From positions 1 through 64,000 of the forward strand of contig CALXOJ010000004.1 in NCBI GenBank assembly GCA_944390005.1: a stretch of 64,000 nt of DNA, given 5' to 3'. The position numbers and the translations under genes were made by a program. Shown here piece by piece: positions 8,573 to 17,988 of the stretch (positions within the stretch are counted from its first letter, which is position 1; each line of letters begins with the position of its first letter). A model generated the notes under the pieces. The model worked only from the letters and a program-made list of their open reading frames with translations, had not been told where the DNA came from and made no database searches. Source of the stretch: an uncultured Spirochaetota bacterium. Its GTDB lineage: Bacteria; Spirochaetota; Spirochaetia; JAFGXN01.

Positions 8573-10471
8573 ATGAAAACGTTGTCTTTTCTTCTGTCGT
8601 TTTTTGTGCTACTGTTTGCGGGGAAAGAACCGGCGGTTTCCGTTTCCGACACGCGGGTCGATTATCGGTTAAACGGAGCGGTGCGTTTTGAAAAGAACCG
8701 CTATTTTTTATATTCCGACTGTTACGGCGTGGCTTACTTCGATTCGAGAAGCGGCCGCTCTCCCGAATACCGAAATAACGGTTTGCCGACAAAGGTGGTT
8801 TATCCGTTTTCGGAGCAAAACGCTTACCGTCCGGTTACGGGAATGTCTGTTTTGAATGGAGAGAGGGCGGCGGCGTTGTTCAGTCTCGGTCTGTATGTGA
8901 CCGGCGACGGTGGTTTGTCTTGGCGGCAAATCCCGACAGCCGCTTCCAACGGATTGAAAAGCAGCAACTATTTTTCGTCGGTGGCGCTTTCACCGACCGA
9001 TGACAAACATATTTTGCTCGGAACTTCCTTTAACGGAATTTTTGAGACCAAAGACGGCGGTTTGACTTGGAATCCGATTAATAAAACTTTGAACGGTTTC
9101 AACAGCACTTTTTACCGCGGCGCCGACTTTTACGAAGAGATTTCCGCACTCTGTTACGGTTCCCGACCGGGCGTTTTTTACATTGCCGGGGGGTACGGAG
9201 ACGGGATTTATGAAGCCGATCGTTTTTCATCCCGATTGACAAAGATTCCCGCTCCGTTTACCGAGGAGATTATCAGTCTGCGGATTCAGACCGAAAATCC
9301 CGCTGTTCTGGAAATTTATACGCGTGAAAACATCCGTTTCTATCATACGGCGGAGCGGCGTTGGATTGAAAGGGTTGACAAACTGCCGCGGTTTGTCCCT
9401 CCGAAAGATCCTGAGGCAGAGGAACGGCTGCGCAAAGCTGCCGACAAAACCGGTATTTATATCAATGCCAACCACGCTTCCGGCGCCCGCCTTCAAACGC
9501 ATCTGACGACCATTGCCGCAAAAAATTTGAATTCATTTGTAGTTGATGCCAAAAACGATCAGGGACTGGTGGTTTACGATTCCGCTCTTGATCTTCCGAA
9601 AGCGGTTGGCGCGCTTTATCCCCGTTACCGACTGGAAGAACTGATTGAAACTGCCGACAACCGCAACCTTTACGTCATCGCTCGCATTGTGGTGTTTAAA
9701 GATCCGAAACTGTACCGTTATGAAAAAAACCGTTTTGCGGTTTGGGACAGCCGCAGCAATGAGCCGTGGGGACAGAAATTCAAAGAAGTCGACGAGGAGA
9801 CCGGTGAAGAGCGGTGGGTTCAGAGGGAATTCTGGGTTGATCCTTACAACGAAGAGGTGTGGGATTACAATATTGCGCTGGCGGAAGAGCTGCAAGCGCG
9901 CGGTGTCGATGAAATTCAGTTTGATTACATTCGTTTTCCGACCGACGGTCCTGTAGAACGCTGTTATTACCGTCATAAAAGACAGGGAATGCAAAACATT
10001 GATGCGTTGGAGTCTTTTTTGAAAAAAGCACGATCGAAAATTTCGATTCCGATCAGCACCGATTTATACGGCTATAACTGTTATTACAAAATGGGAAATT
10101 GGATGGGCCAGGGAATAGAAATGTTTTCCGAATACGTCGACGTCATTTCTCCGATGTACTATCCGTCGCATTTTCCCCGTTCGTTTGTTTATGATGAAGA
10201 TTATTTGCGATGGAGTCATACGATATACAAAGAAGGAACCGAAAGGGCGAAATCTTCCGTCCGCAATCGCTGTTTGATTCGGCCGTATGTGCAGGCGTTC
10301 CGTCTTCCTCAGGAATTTTGGATGGAAAAGGCGCAATATGACCGTTATGTCGTTGAGCAAGTCAGCGGACTGAAGGAAGCGGATGCCTCCGGATATACTT
10401 TGTGGAATAATTCCAACCAATATTATATGCTTGACGCATTGCCTCCGGAACAAAATCTCTTATCGGAATAA
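8573..10471 (+). CDS. Exported DUF4015 putative glycoside hydrolase with N-terminal Asp-box repeats
   Basis: The 632-residue protein starts with a signal peptide (hydrophobic to about residue 20, AGKEP following). Residues 30-260 carry two sialidase-type Asp boxes, GDGGLSWRQI and KDGGLTWNPI, pointing to a beta-propeller. From about residue 295 (GIYINANHASG) to the end it matches the DUF4015 family, a predicted TIM-barrel related to glycosidases. Segments supporting this include FVVDAKNDQG, WVDPYNEEVWDYN, VDEIQFDYIRFPTDG and VDVISPMYYPSHF. Acidic residues in DYIRFP and the downstream D are likely catalytic, by family analogy. The ATG at 8573 has no Shine-Dalgarno but sits six bases after a TATAAT. 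The substrate is unknown. Confidence 0.82.
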   Translation: MKTLSFLLSFFVLLFAGKEPAVSVSDTRVDYRLNGAVRFEKNRYFLYSDCYGVAYFDSRSGRSPEYRNNGLPTKVVYPFSEQNAYRPVTGMSVLNGERAAALFSLGLYVTGDGGLSWRQIPTAASNGLKSSNYFSSVALSPTDDKHILLGTSFNGIFETKDGGLTWNPINKTLNGFNSTFYRGADFYEEISALCYGSRPGVFYIAGGYGDGIYEADRFSSRLTKIPAPFTEEIISLRIQTENPAVLEIYTRENIRFYHTAERRWIERVDKLPRFVPPKDPEAEERLRKAADKTGIYINANHASGARLQTHLTTIAAKNLNSFVVDAKNDQGLVVYDSALDLPKAVGALYPRYRLEELIETADNRNLYVIARIVVFKDPKLYRYEKNRFAVWDSRSNEPWGQKFKEVDEETGEERWVQREFWVDPYNEEVWDYNIALAEELQARGVDEIQFDYIRFPTDGPVERCYYRHKRQGMQNIDALESFLKKARSKISIPISTDLYGYNCYYKMGNWMGQGIEMFSEYVDVISPMYYPSHFPRSFVYDEDYLRWSHTIYKEGTERAKSSVRNRCLIRPYVQAFRLPQEFWMEKAQYDRYVVEQVSGLKEADASGYTLWNNSNQYYMLDALPPEQNLLSE

Positions 10472-10478
10472 AATCAAT

Positions 10479-10507
10479 TTGCTTTTCCCTCTTTTTCATG
10501 GTAAGAT
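10479..10507 (+). promoter_or_regulatory. Promoter for glpK
   Basis: TTGCTT (10479-10484), 17-bp spacer, TAAGAT (10502-10507). Transcription would start near 10514, leaving a short leader with the CGGAGG ribosome-binding site. It begins just after the upstream stop codon. Confidence 0.5.
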
Positions 10508-10527
10508 ATCAAGATACGGAGGTTTTT

Positions 10528-12048
10528 ATGTCCGCGAAATATGTCGGGGCCATCGATCAGGGGACAACCAGTACGCGGTTTATTTTGTTTGATAAAGAGG
10601 GTAAACCGTGTTTTTCGGCGCAAAAAGAACATAAACAAATTTATCCGAGACCGGGTTGGGTCGAACACTCTCCGGAAGAGATTCTGGAAAACACGGTTTT
10701 CTGCATCCGCGAGACTTTAAAGCAGGCGGAAATTGTCAATCCGCAGGAGGAGATTGCCGCCGTCGGTATTACCAATCAGCGTGAAACCGTCATCGCCTGG
10801 AACCGGCAGACCGGAAAGCCTTATGCCAATGCCGCCGTGTGGCAGGATTTACGCGGAGAGGATTTCATCAATGAACTTCTCTCCGCCGGCGGTAAATATC
10901 GATTTTTGGAAAAAACCGGACTCATGCTCTCTCCGTATTTTTCAGGATCAAAAATCAAATGGTTTTTGGATAACGTTTCCGGATTAAGAGAGGAGACGGA
11001 AGCCGGCCGCGCTGTTTTCGGAACAATCGATACGTGGATTTTATGGAATTTAACCGGAGGAGCGAACGGCGGTCTTTTGAAGACGGATGTGACCAACGCA
11101 TGCCGAACTTTTTTAATGGACTTACAGACGCTCACCTGGGACGAAGATTTGCTGAATCTCTTCGGCTGTCCCGAACGGACTCTTCCCCAAATCGTACCTT
11201 CCATTCCTGAATCACCTTACGGATATTCATCTGCCGATTCTCCGTTCGGTGAAGGCGTTCCGTTTGCCGGCATTTTAGGAGATCAACAGGCGGCGCTTTT
11301 CGGTCAAACCTGTTTTAAAGCCGGAATGTCGAAGTCCACTTACGGAACCGGCGGATTTTTGTTGATGAATGTCGGTCCCCGAATCGTCTATTCCGATTCC
11401 GGACTTCTGACGACGGTTGCTTATCAGAAAGGCAAGGAAAAACCGATGTATGCGTTGGAAGGTTCCGTGGCGGTTGCCGGCTCTCTGATTCAGTGGGTGA
11501 GGGACAACTTAGGACTGATAAAAAATTCAAAAGAGATTGACGCTTTGGCGGCAGAAGTCGAAGATAACGGCGGGGTCTATTTTGTTCCGGCTTTTGCAGG
11601 GCTTTTTGCCCCTTACTGGCGCAGCCGGGCCCGCGGAGTCATTTGCGGGCTGACCGGATACGCTGACCGCCGACACATCGCGCGGGCTGTTTTGGAGGCC
11701 ACGGCGTTTCAAACTTACGACATTTTTCAGGCTATGAGCCGCGACGCCGATATCCGCATTCCCGAATTGAAAGTCGACGGAGGTATGACCAACAGCGAAC
11801 CGTTAATGCAGTTTCAATCCGATTTACTGAAAATTCCTGTTATTCGGCCGATTGTCACAGAGACGACCGCTCTCGGAGCAGCTTACGCGGCCGGTCTTTC
11901 CGTCGGTTTTTGGCAGTCGTTTGACGATTTGAAGAAAAACTGGAGCGTCGATAAAGTTTGGAAGCCTCAAATGGATGCGGGGCGTCGGTTGGCGTTGCTG
12001 GCAGATTGGAAAAAAGCGCTCGAACGCAGTTACGGTTGGTTGGATTAG
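10528..12048 (+). CDS. glpK: Glycerol kinase
   Basis: FGGY-family kinase of 506 residues that phosphorylates glycerol to sn-glycerol 3-phosphate in the cytoplasm. The N-terminal DQGTTSTRF phosphate loop, the ITNQRET and AVWQDLRGED segments, FGTIDTWILWNLTGG, the ATP-site YGTGGFLLMN and the C-terminal DGGMTNSEPLMQ are all typical. An upstream in-frame start exists at 10498, but ATG 10528 has CGGAGG at correct spacing and fits the family start. It ends sharing four bases with the convergent gene at 12045. No glpF, glpD or glpT is in the window. Confidence 0.96.
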   Translation: MSAKYVGAIDQGTTSTRFILFDKEGKPCFSAQKEHKQIYPRPGWVEHSPEEILENTVFCIRETLKQAEIVNPQEEIAAVGITNQRETVIAWNRQTGKPYANAAVWQDLRGEDFINELLSAGGKYRFLEKTGLMLSPYFSGSKIKWFLDNVSGLREETEAGRAVFGTIDTWILWNLTGGANGGLLKTDVTNACRTFLMDLQTLTWDEDLLNLFGCPERTLPQIVPSIPESPYGYSSADSPFGEGVPFAGILGDQQAALFGQTCFKAGMSKSTYGTGGFLLMNVGPRIVYSDSGLLTTVAYQKGKEKPMYALEGSVAVAGSLIQWVRDNLGLIKNSKEIDALAAEVEDNGGVYFVPAFAGLFAPYWRSRARGVICGLTGYADRRHIARAVLEATAFQTYDIFQAMSRDADIRIPELKVDGGMTNSEPLMQFQSDLLKIPVIRPIVTETTALGAAYAAGLSVGFWQSFDDLKKNWSVDKVWKPQMDAGRRLALLADWKKALERSYGWLD

Positions 12049-12662
12049 TCGACAATCACTTCTTTAACCAAATCTTCCAATCCGGTTTGCGTCTCTTCCA
12101 ATTCCTGTAAATTTCGGATTTTTTCTTCGAGAATATACTGTTGGTTGCGGTATTTTCGGTACGGAAACTGAAAACCGATTGAAGCGCCCGTTCCGACGAC
12201 GGCGACAACGGCTCCGGCAATGCTGAGATTTCCAAACGCCGTAGTGACAGGCGACGGATCGGGATTGGTGTCCGACGGAATCGGTGTAAATGGATATTCG
12301 CTCCCCGTATCGATAAAAGCGTCCAGAATCACCAACAGTAACCCGATTCCTGCGACAGTGACCGATGTATACTGAAAGGCTTTGTACATTTTGTATGTCT
12401 TTGTATTTTTTTCTAACTGGAGCTGCAGATCTTCGATTGTCTCCGGTGCTTTGTCGGGCGGCGCAGGAATATCAAATTCCGGTTCTTCATCAATGCGCTC
12501 ATTGATAACAACGGGAGCTTCCGGGGCAAGTTCTTGAATTTCTTCTCCCTCGCTTTCATTTGACTGAAGAGGTTCGATGGGGGCTGTTATCTCTTCGTCT
12601 GACTGAGCGGCGGCAGTTGTCGTTGCAATGGCAGTGAAGAGTAAAATTAACCATTTTTTCAT
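12045..12662 (-). CDS. Hypothetical exported membrane protein, acidic/proline-rich N-terminal half
   Basis: A 205-residue protein that I do not recognise. It begins with a signal peptide (MKKWLILLFTAIATT, then AAAQS). It continues with a Glu/Pro-rich stretch to about residue 75, a helix segment with LQLEKNTKTYKMYKAFQ, and two hydrophobic segments near 95-115 and 145-168. A C-terminal charged coiled coil (ILEEKIRNLQELEETQTG) follows. The overall plan is that of a small envelope protein with the C-terminus on the periplasmic or cytoplasmic face of the inner membrane. Upstream on the minus strand TTGATT and TAAAAA are 17 bp apart, a plausible promoter. Its stop codon overlaps the glpK stop (shared bases 12045-12048), leaving no room for a terminator. 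Confidence 0.7.
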   Translation of the reverse strand: MKKWLILLFTAIATTTAAAQSDEEITAPIEPLQSNESEGEEIQELAPEAPVVINERIDEEPEFDIPAPPDKAPETIEDLQLQLEKNTKTYKMYKAFQYTSVTVAGIGLLLVILDAFIDTGSEYPFTPIPSDTNPDPSPVTTAFGNLSIAGAVVAVVGTGASIGFQFPYRKYRNQQYILEEKIRNLQELEETQTGLEDLVKEVIVD

Positions 12663-12740
12663 GAGTGCAGTGCCAACCTATTTTTTAACTCATATCATCA
12701 CAGAAATCAATTCTCGGATATGATTTTTCACTATGAAAGA

Positions 12741-12760
12741 GCGGCAGAGCCGTTTGCCGC
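12741..12760 (-). terminator. Hairpin after leuA, weak terminator candidate
   Basis: GCGGCA and TGCCGC form a 6-bp GC-rich stem with an 8-nt loop about 12 bases past the leuA stop. On the minus strand it is followed by TCTTTC, not a clean U-tract, so termination efficiency is doubtful. Confidence 0.35.
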
Positions 12761-12771
12761 CCTGTAAAAAT

Positions 12772-14316
12772 TCATTTGCCTGTTGCTTCATTGTCAATTT
12801 CCGGACGGTTTTTATGGATGCAGTAATTGTTTACCGCATTTAAATACGCTTTGGCTGTCGCTTCCAGAATATCGGTGGAACTGCCGCGGCCGCTGTAGTT
12901 TTTCCCGTCTATCAATACGCTGACGCCGGCTTCTCCGAGAGCGTTTTTATTCGGTGTGACAGCCTGTAAATTGAACTCTGTCAGGCGTGTTTTTAATCCG
13001 GTAATGCGGTCGATGGCGCGGATAACGGCCGCAACCGGACCGTCGCCGACCGCCGCTTCTCGGTACGACTCTCCGTTGTATTTAAGTTCAACCGTAGCAG
13101 TCGGAATCAGCGGCGCATTTCCGGAAATGATGTTGAAATAATCCATTGTGTAAAACGAGTTTTGGCGTCCGAGTTCGTCATTGACAATGGAAAAGAGATC
13201 TTCATCGTAAACCTCTTTTTTCTTGTCTGCCACTTTCAGAAAACGGTTGTACACCAATTCGGTCTCTTCGGGTGATAAAGAGATTCCCAGTTCTTTGATT
13301 CTGGTGAGAATGGCGTTGCGTCCGGAGTGACGACCGAGAACGATGTTGTTGACTTCTCGCCCGACGTCTTCAGGGCGCATGATTTCGTAAGTCTGTTTGT
13401 ATTTGAGGACTCCGTCCTGATGAATGCCCGATTCGTGAAGAAAGGTGTTTTCTCCGACTACCGCTTTGTTTTTCGGCAGCGGATAGGCGATGGTGTTGGC
13501 AACTAAACGCGAAGTTTTGTAAATTTGCCGGGTATCGATCTTCATTTCAAAAGGAAAGAGATCTTTGCGGACTTTCATCGCCATCACAATCTCTTCCATG
13601 GCAGCGTTTCCGGCGCGTTCGCCGATTCCGTTGACAGTGCATTCGATTTGCCGAGCGCCGTTTTGGACTCCTGCAAGGCTGGTTGCAACTCCCATCCCCA
13701 AATCGTTGTGGTTGTGCACCGACAAAATTGCTTTATCGATGTTGGGTACACGGTTGCGGATAGCGGCAATCAGCGCGCCGTACTCTTCCGGTGTTGAATA
13801 ACCGACCGTATCGGGAATATTGACGATGCGGGCGCCGGCGTCAATCACTTTTTCAGTGATGCGGCAGAGAAAATCAACGTCGCTGCGGGTGCCGTCTTCG
13901 GCAGAAAATTCCACTTCACTGCAAAGGTTGCGCGCATAGCGAACGGCTTCAACCGCCATTGTCAACACTTCGTCCGGTGTTTTTTTCAACTTGTATTCCA
14001 TATGAATGGGACTGGTCGCGATAAACGTATGAATGCGTCCCGAAGCGGCTTTCCGAATCGATTCGGCTGCCTTGTCAATATCGTTGCGGACAGCCCGTGC
14101 CAGAGCGGCAATTGTCGCCTCTCGTATCTCCCCGGCAACCGCTCGTACCGTTTCAAATTGATACGGTGAAGAGACGGGAAATCCCGCTTCGATAATGTCA
14201 ACGCCGAGAATTTCCAGCTGTTTGGCAACTGCCAGCTTTTGATCAAGAGTCATCGACGCGCCGGGAGCCTGTTCGCCGTCGCGCAGCGTCGTATCAAAAA
14301 TAAAGATTCGCTCCAT
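12772..14316 (-). CDS. leuA: 2-isopropylmalate synthase
   Basis: First committed enzyme of leucine synthesis, condensing acetyl-CoA with 2-oxoisovalerate. The 514-residue protein has the catalytic start FDTTLRDGEQAPG (residues 7-19), the metal-site SVHNHNDLG, the GERAGNAA loop and HESGIHQDG. A C-terminal LeuA dimer/allosteric domain includes VEATVELKYNG-type sequence and the ending SSTDILEATAKAY. The full regulatory domain suggests feedback inhibition by leucine. No other leu gene is adjacent. The start ATG at 14316 follows a short purine-rich stretch (GAGAGAAAAG). Homocitrate or citramalate synthase are alternatives, but the motifs and length favour LeuA. Confidence 0.9.
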   Translation of the reverse strand: MERIFIFDTTLRDGEQAPGASMTLDQKLAVAKQLEILGVDIIEAGFPVSSPYQFETVRAVAGEIREATIAALARAVRNDIDKAAESIRKAASGRIHTFIATSPIHMEYKLKKTPDEVLTMAVEAVRYARNLCSEVEFSAEDGTRSDVDFLCRITEKVIDAGARIVNIPDTVGYSTPEEYGALIAAIRNRVPNIDKAILSVHNHNDLGMGVATSLAGVQNGARQIECTVNGIGERAGNAAMEEIVMAMKVRKDLFPFEMKIDTRQIYKTSRLVANTIAYPLPKNKAVVGENTFLHESGIHQDGVLKYKQTYEIMRPEDVGREVNNIVLGRHSGRNAILTRIKELGISLSPEETELVYNRFLKVADKKKEVYDEDLFSIVNDELGRQNSFYTMDYFNIISGNAPLIPTATVELKYNGESYREAAVGDGPVAAVIRAIDRITGLKTRLTEFNLQAVTPNKNALGEAGVSVLIDGKNYSGRGSSTDILEATAKAYLNAVNNYCIHKNRPEIDNEATGK

Positions 14317-14346
14317 AACTTTTCTCTCGTAAATTTAGTTAATTCG

Positions 14347-14375
14347 ATTATAGAAAAAAAAAGTTTTTTTGGCAA
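14347..14375 (-). promoter_or_regulatory. Promoter for leuA
   Basis: On the minus strand TTGCCA (14375-14370), a 17-bp spacer made mostly of A and T runs, and a perfect TATAAT (14352-14347). Expected start near 14340 gives a leader of about 24 nt, too short for a T-box or leader-peptide attenuator. Confidence 0.7.
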
Positions 14376-14390
14376 CAACAGTAAAAAGAT

Positions 14391-14418
14391 TTGACTGTTC
14401 GTTATTTTTCGGTATAAT
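14391..14418 (+). promoter_or_regulatory. Promoter with leaderless geometry for the gene at 14425
   Basis: TTGACT (14391-14396), 16-bp spacer, perfect TATAAT (14413-14418), then six bases to the ATG at 14425. It is divergent from the leuA promoter; the -35 boxes are 15 bp apart. Confidence 0.75.
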
Positions 14419-14424
14419 AAATCT

Positions 14425-16161
14425 ATGGATGATCGGACGTTGTTGAGTGAATTGGCACAGGAAGTAAAAGAGGCTGAACGGGAAGAGCTTTTGAAAAAGC
14501 TAAAAAGCAGGCAGCAGCATTCCTCAGCCGAATCATCAACACGCGAAGAGGTACTGAAGGAAATTCAAGAATCCGAAGAGAAAGAAAAAAAAACTGAGAG
14601 ACGAGGACTGATTCTCAAGCAAAAATATGAAAAATTTTCGTTGATGCAGAAATTTTTTGTTTTTTGTAAACAGCTTTTTAAGAGAATTGATTTTACACAA
14701 GCCGTTGAAATGACTTTGCTTGATAATTTGAACCGTTCGCTGTCGGCTCCGCCTCGCCCTGTTATCACTTTCGATGGATTAAAAGTAACCAATGTCTTTG
14801 TTGATCAAGTAGCGCTTTTACAGGAAAGTTTGAATCAATTAAAAGGGTTTTTAACATCTTTTGACGGATCGGATGAGCCCGGAGAATTTTATTTTTTTGC
14901 GTTCGGAGAGCTTTTCCCTGATACGGCGCTGAAATTCAGAGATTCTGTCACTTTAAGTCATTTTTTGACCGAAGAGATTAGCGATGTTTCGGTTATTCGC
15001 CGTCAGCTGAACGATGAATTTAATCAGTTTGTGACAAAATTTCCGCGTCCTATCAGAGAGCGTCTTGATGTTGTCAGCAAAGATTTAAAGGCGTGTCGAG
15101 CTTTATGCGCTTATCCTTTCCGAAATTTGATCAATAAATTGATATTGAATACGAGCGTTTCCTCTGTCGCCGATGAATTGAAAGATCTGGCAGTTGTTTT
15201 TTCCGGTTTTAATGTTCGGCAAAATTGCGATTTTTTTGTTTTATTGATTTCTTATAATATAAAAAAAGCGGAAAATCGGGATCGGTTTAATCGGAAAGAA
15301 ATGATGGGATATTTAAATTCTCTTTTAAACTCGATTTATAACTTTCGAAAAATCATTCCGATAGAAGATTTGGCTGCATTTGCTCTCAAAGATACATCTT
15401 TTTTGAACCGAAGTTCCGCAAACTCTTCCGATGACTGGTTTTTCGAATTCAGAAATCATGTTTTTCGTTATCGGGACCGTTTGATCGATAAATACTCGCA
15501 CTTGATTCAATTAAACAATCTGACTTTGAAAATGAAGGAAATTTACGGACTTGATTCTTTTCCGTATTTGAAAGGATACGTCAACGAGGTTTGGTCGGAT
15601 GTCAATGTTACCGTTGTCTTTGAAAAAACTCTGGCGTTTTGTAAATTTTTCATTTCATCCCAGATGAACGGAATTTCCGCCGTTGTTAAGCCGATGCTGG
15701 CGGAAGGTCTTTTCTACAAGCAGGAAAACAAAACAGCGCTTTCCAATGTTTACAACAAAACCCGTTCGACACTTGAATACATCAACGAAATCGAAAAGAT
15801 GTTTTCAAAAAACGGGTCTATTTTTAAAAATCTGAAAGCGGCGTGTTCGCTGACCGACGCCGAGGTGCTCAATTCCAACTCCGGTTTTCTGCACAATATT
15901 ATCGATATGAAAGAAGTGGATATTTCCCGGGAGATCCAAGAGTTTATCGTCAATATCGACGTCCTGGAAAAATTGTTCACCGGTTTTTTGTACGGAGAAT
16001 CATCCGAAAGTTACGATACCGTTTCCAATTTGAAATCATTTAAAACCGTCAACAACAAAGAATTTATAGAAAATTCAAAGAAGCTCATCGAATCGGTTCG
16101 CGAAGCCAAAACGGTTCTCTCCGATTTTTACAACATCGAAAAACTTGCTTTAAAATCGTAA
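14425..16161 (+). CDS. Spirochaete-type protein of unknown function (possibly DUF5312)
   Basis: The 578-residue protein is soluble: no signal peptide and no convincing membrane span. It begins with a charged coiled-coil segment (residues 1-65, rich in Glu and Lys) and then a long alpha-helical, Phe-rich body. I think it belongs to a spirochaete-restricted family (I recall DUF5312 for such proteins), but this rests on general resemblance only. Base composition is more AT-rich than argS, which follows after 15 bp. The ATG at 14425 lacks a ribosome-binding site and is placed exactly where transcription should begin from the TATAAT at 14413. No catalytic motif is visible, so no function is proposed. 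Confidence 0.75.
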   Translation: MDDRTLLSELAQEVKEAEREELLKKLKSRQQHSSAESSTREEVLKEIQESEEKEKKTERRGLILKQKYEKFSLMQKFFVFCKQLFKRIDFTQAVEMTLLDNLNRSLSAPPRPVITFDGLKVTNVFVDQVALLQESLNQLKGFLTSFDGSDEPGEFYFFAFGELFPDTALKFRDSVTLSHFLTEEISDVSVIRRQLNDEFNQFVTKFPRPIRERLDVVSKDLKACRALCAYPFRNLINKLILNTSVSSVADELKDLAVVFSGFNVRQNCDFFVLLISYNIKKAENRDRFNRKEMMGYLNSLLNSIYNFRKIIPIEDLAAFALKDTSFLNRSSANSSDDWFFEFRNHVFRYRDRLIDKYSHLIQLNNLTLKMKEIYGLDSFPYLKGYVNEVWSDVNVTVVFEKTLAFCKFFISSQMNGISAVVKPMLAEGLFYKQENKTALSNVYNKTRSTLEYINEIEKMFSKNGSIFKNLKAACSLTDAEVLNSNSGFLHNIIDMKEVDISREIQEFIVNIDVLEKLFTGFLYGESSESYDTVSNLKSFKTVNNKEFIENSKKLIESVREAKTVLSDFYNIEKLALKS

Positions 16162-16176
16162 TCTCAAGGAGTTTGT

Positions 16177-17922
16177 ATGGAAAGTGAAGCGAAAAAAGCG
16201 GCGCAAGCCGTGGCGGCCGCCTTAAAACGGTTGGCGGAAGAGCGTCAAACGGATGCGGGAAATTTTCCCGAACCGATTCCGGGACTGCCGCCTCAAGAGG
16301 AGTTGGGCGATGCGGCCTTTCCGATGTTTCCTTACGCTAAAGTCTTCAAAACCAATCCGGCGGAAATTGCTGCGGCTGTTGCTCCGCTTGTACAAGAAAT
16401 TTCCGGCTGCCGAACGGAAGCTGCCGGCGCATATGTCAACCTCTTTTACAATCTTCCCGATTTAGCGCGAATGGCGGCGGAGAGCGCTGAAAATCCCGAT
16501 TTCGGAAAAACCGATGGAGGAAAAGGAAAGCGGGTTATGATTGAGTTTTCCTGTCCCAACACCAATAAGCCGCTTCACTTGGGACACATGCGCAACGATT
16601 CGCTTGGAGAAAGCGTTTCGCGGATTCTGAAAGCCGACGGAGCTGAAGTTCTCAAAGTCAATTTGATTAACGACCGCGGCGTTCACATCTGCAAATCGAT
16701 GCTGGCTTACAAAGAATTCGGCGAAGGGAAAACCCCGGAAGCTGTCGGAGTCAAAAGCGATCGTTTTGTTGGAGATTGGTATGTCCGTTTTGAACAGTGG
16801 TCGAAAGCCGATCCGTCGGCAATGGAACGGGTTCGGAAAATGTTGATTGACTGGGAGAGCGGCGACGAAGAGGTGCGTGCTTTGTGGAAAAAGATGAACG
16901 ATTGGGCGGTTTCCGGCATCAAAGAGACGTACCGGCGCACCGATGTCTCTTTCGACCGCTTTTACTTTGAAAGTGAAACTTATTTACAGGGGAAGGCCGA
17001 TATCCTTCGCGGATTGGAAGAGGGGATTTTCTACAAAGAAAGCGACGGTTCGGTTTGGGTCGATTTAGCTCCGATCGGTCTGGATAAAAAAGTTCTTCTG
17101 CGCGCGGACGGAACCAGCCTCTACATTACACAGGATCTGGGAACAGCTGTCGCCCGACACAAAGATTGGCCGTTTGATCAGATGATTTACGTCGTAGCCA
17201 GCGAACAGCAGTATCATTTTAAAGTTCTGTTTTATGTTCTCGAAAAGTTGGGGTACAGCTGGGCGAAGAATCTTCGCCACCTTTCTTACGGAATGGTCAA
17301 TCTTCCCGAAGGACGGATGAAAAGCCGGGAAGGGACGGTTGTTGATGCCGATGACTTGCTGAACGAGCTGGCTCAGATGGCAAAAGAAGAGATGAAAAAT
17401 AAAGAAAAGAGTGCAGAAGTAGAAAACGTTGATGAAACGGCGGAAAAGATCGCTCTCGGTGCGCTCAATTACTTTTTGCTTTCAAAATCTCCGACGAAAG
17501 ACATGGTTTTCAATCCAAAAGAATCTCTCTCTTTTAACGGGGAAACCGGTCCTTACTTGCAATACATGGCGACCCGCATTACCGCTATCCTTTCCAAATT
17601 CGAAGAACGAAAGGAGGAATTCAGCGGAATCGAATTTGTGCCCGAAAAATTGAGCTCGGCTCAGGAGCGGCGGCTGATTAAATCGGTTCTTGCTTATCCT
17701 GATCGAGTGCGCAAAGCTGCCGTCGAAATGGATCCTTCGGTTTTAACCGAATATCTTTATGATTTGGCAAAAACTTTCAGCCGCTTTTATCATGATTACC
17801 CGGTTTTAAATGCCGAAGACAAAGAAACAGGTGTTGCCCGTCTGAAATTGGTAAAGGCTGTTTTAGAGGTTATGAAGAAGGCTTTTTATCTGACAGGAAT
17901 TCCATATTTAAAAAAGATGTAA
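16177..17922 (+). CDS. argS: Arginyl-tRNA synthetase
   Basis: Class I aminoacyl-tRNA synthetase of 581 residues. It shows the N-terminal Add-1-like domain, the HIGH-type signature HLGHMRND near residue 132, the IYVVASEQQYHFKVLF segment, and the KMSKS-equivalent RMKSREG that is typical of ArgRS. A DALR anticodon-binding domain ends the protein (KAAVEMDPSVLTEYLYDL). Start ATG 16177 has AAGGAG upstream. It lies 15 bp behind the spirochaete-type unknown and may share its promoter. Confidence 0.97.
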   Translation: MESEAKKAAQAVAAALKRLAEERQTDAGNFPEPIPGLPPQEELGDAAFPMFPYAKVFKTNPAEIAAAVAPLVQEISGCRTEAAGAYVNLFYNLPDLARMAAESAENPDFGKTDGGKGKRVMIEFSCPNTNKPLHLGHMRNDSLGESVSRILKADGAEVLKVNLINDRGVHICKSMLAYKEFGEGKTPEAVGVKSDRFVGDWYVRFEQWSKADPSAMERVRKMLIDWESGDEEVRALWKKMNDWAVSGIKETYRRTDVSFDRFYFESETYLQGKADILRGLEEGIFYKESDGSVWVDLAPIGLDKKVLLRADGTSLYITQDLGTAVARHKDWPFDQMIYVVASEQQYHFKVLFYVLEKLGYSWAKNLRHLSYGMVNLPEGRMKSREGTVVDADDLLNELAQMAKEEMKNKEKSAEVENVDETAEKIALGALNYFLLSKSPTKDMVFNPKESLSFNGETGPYLQYMATRITAILSKFEERKEEFSGIEFVPEKLSSAQERRLIKSVLAYPDRVRKAAVEMDPSVLTEYLYDLAKTFSRFYHDYPVLNAEDKETGVARLKLVKAVLEVMKKAFYLTGIPYLKKM

Positions 17923-17929
17923 AAACCTC

Positions 17930-17958
17930 TTGTTATTTTTCTTTGAATATGATATAGA
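17930..17958 (+). promoter_or_regulatory. Promoter for the rplU operon
   Basis: TTGTTA (17930-17935), 17-bp spacer, TATAGA (17953-17958). Expected start near 17965 gives a leader of about 24 nt; no ribosomal-protein autoregulatory structure fits in that length. Confidence 0.45.
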
Positions 17959-17988
17959 AGAACGAAGATTTGTTTCCGAGGGATAGTT

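Noticed and set aside
12663..12740. Additional gene between the hypothetical protein and leuA
   Set aside because: Too short, no frame with a ribosome-binding site; it holds the upstream region of the minus-strand gene and the end of the leuA transcript.
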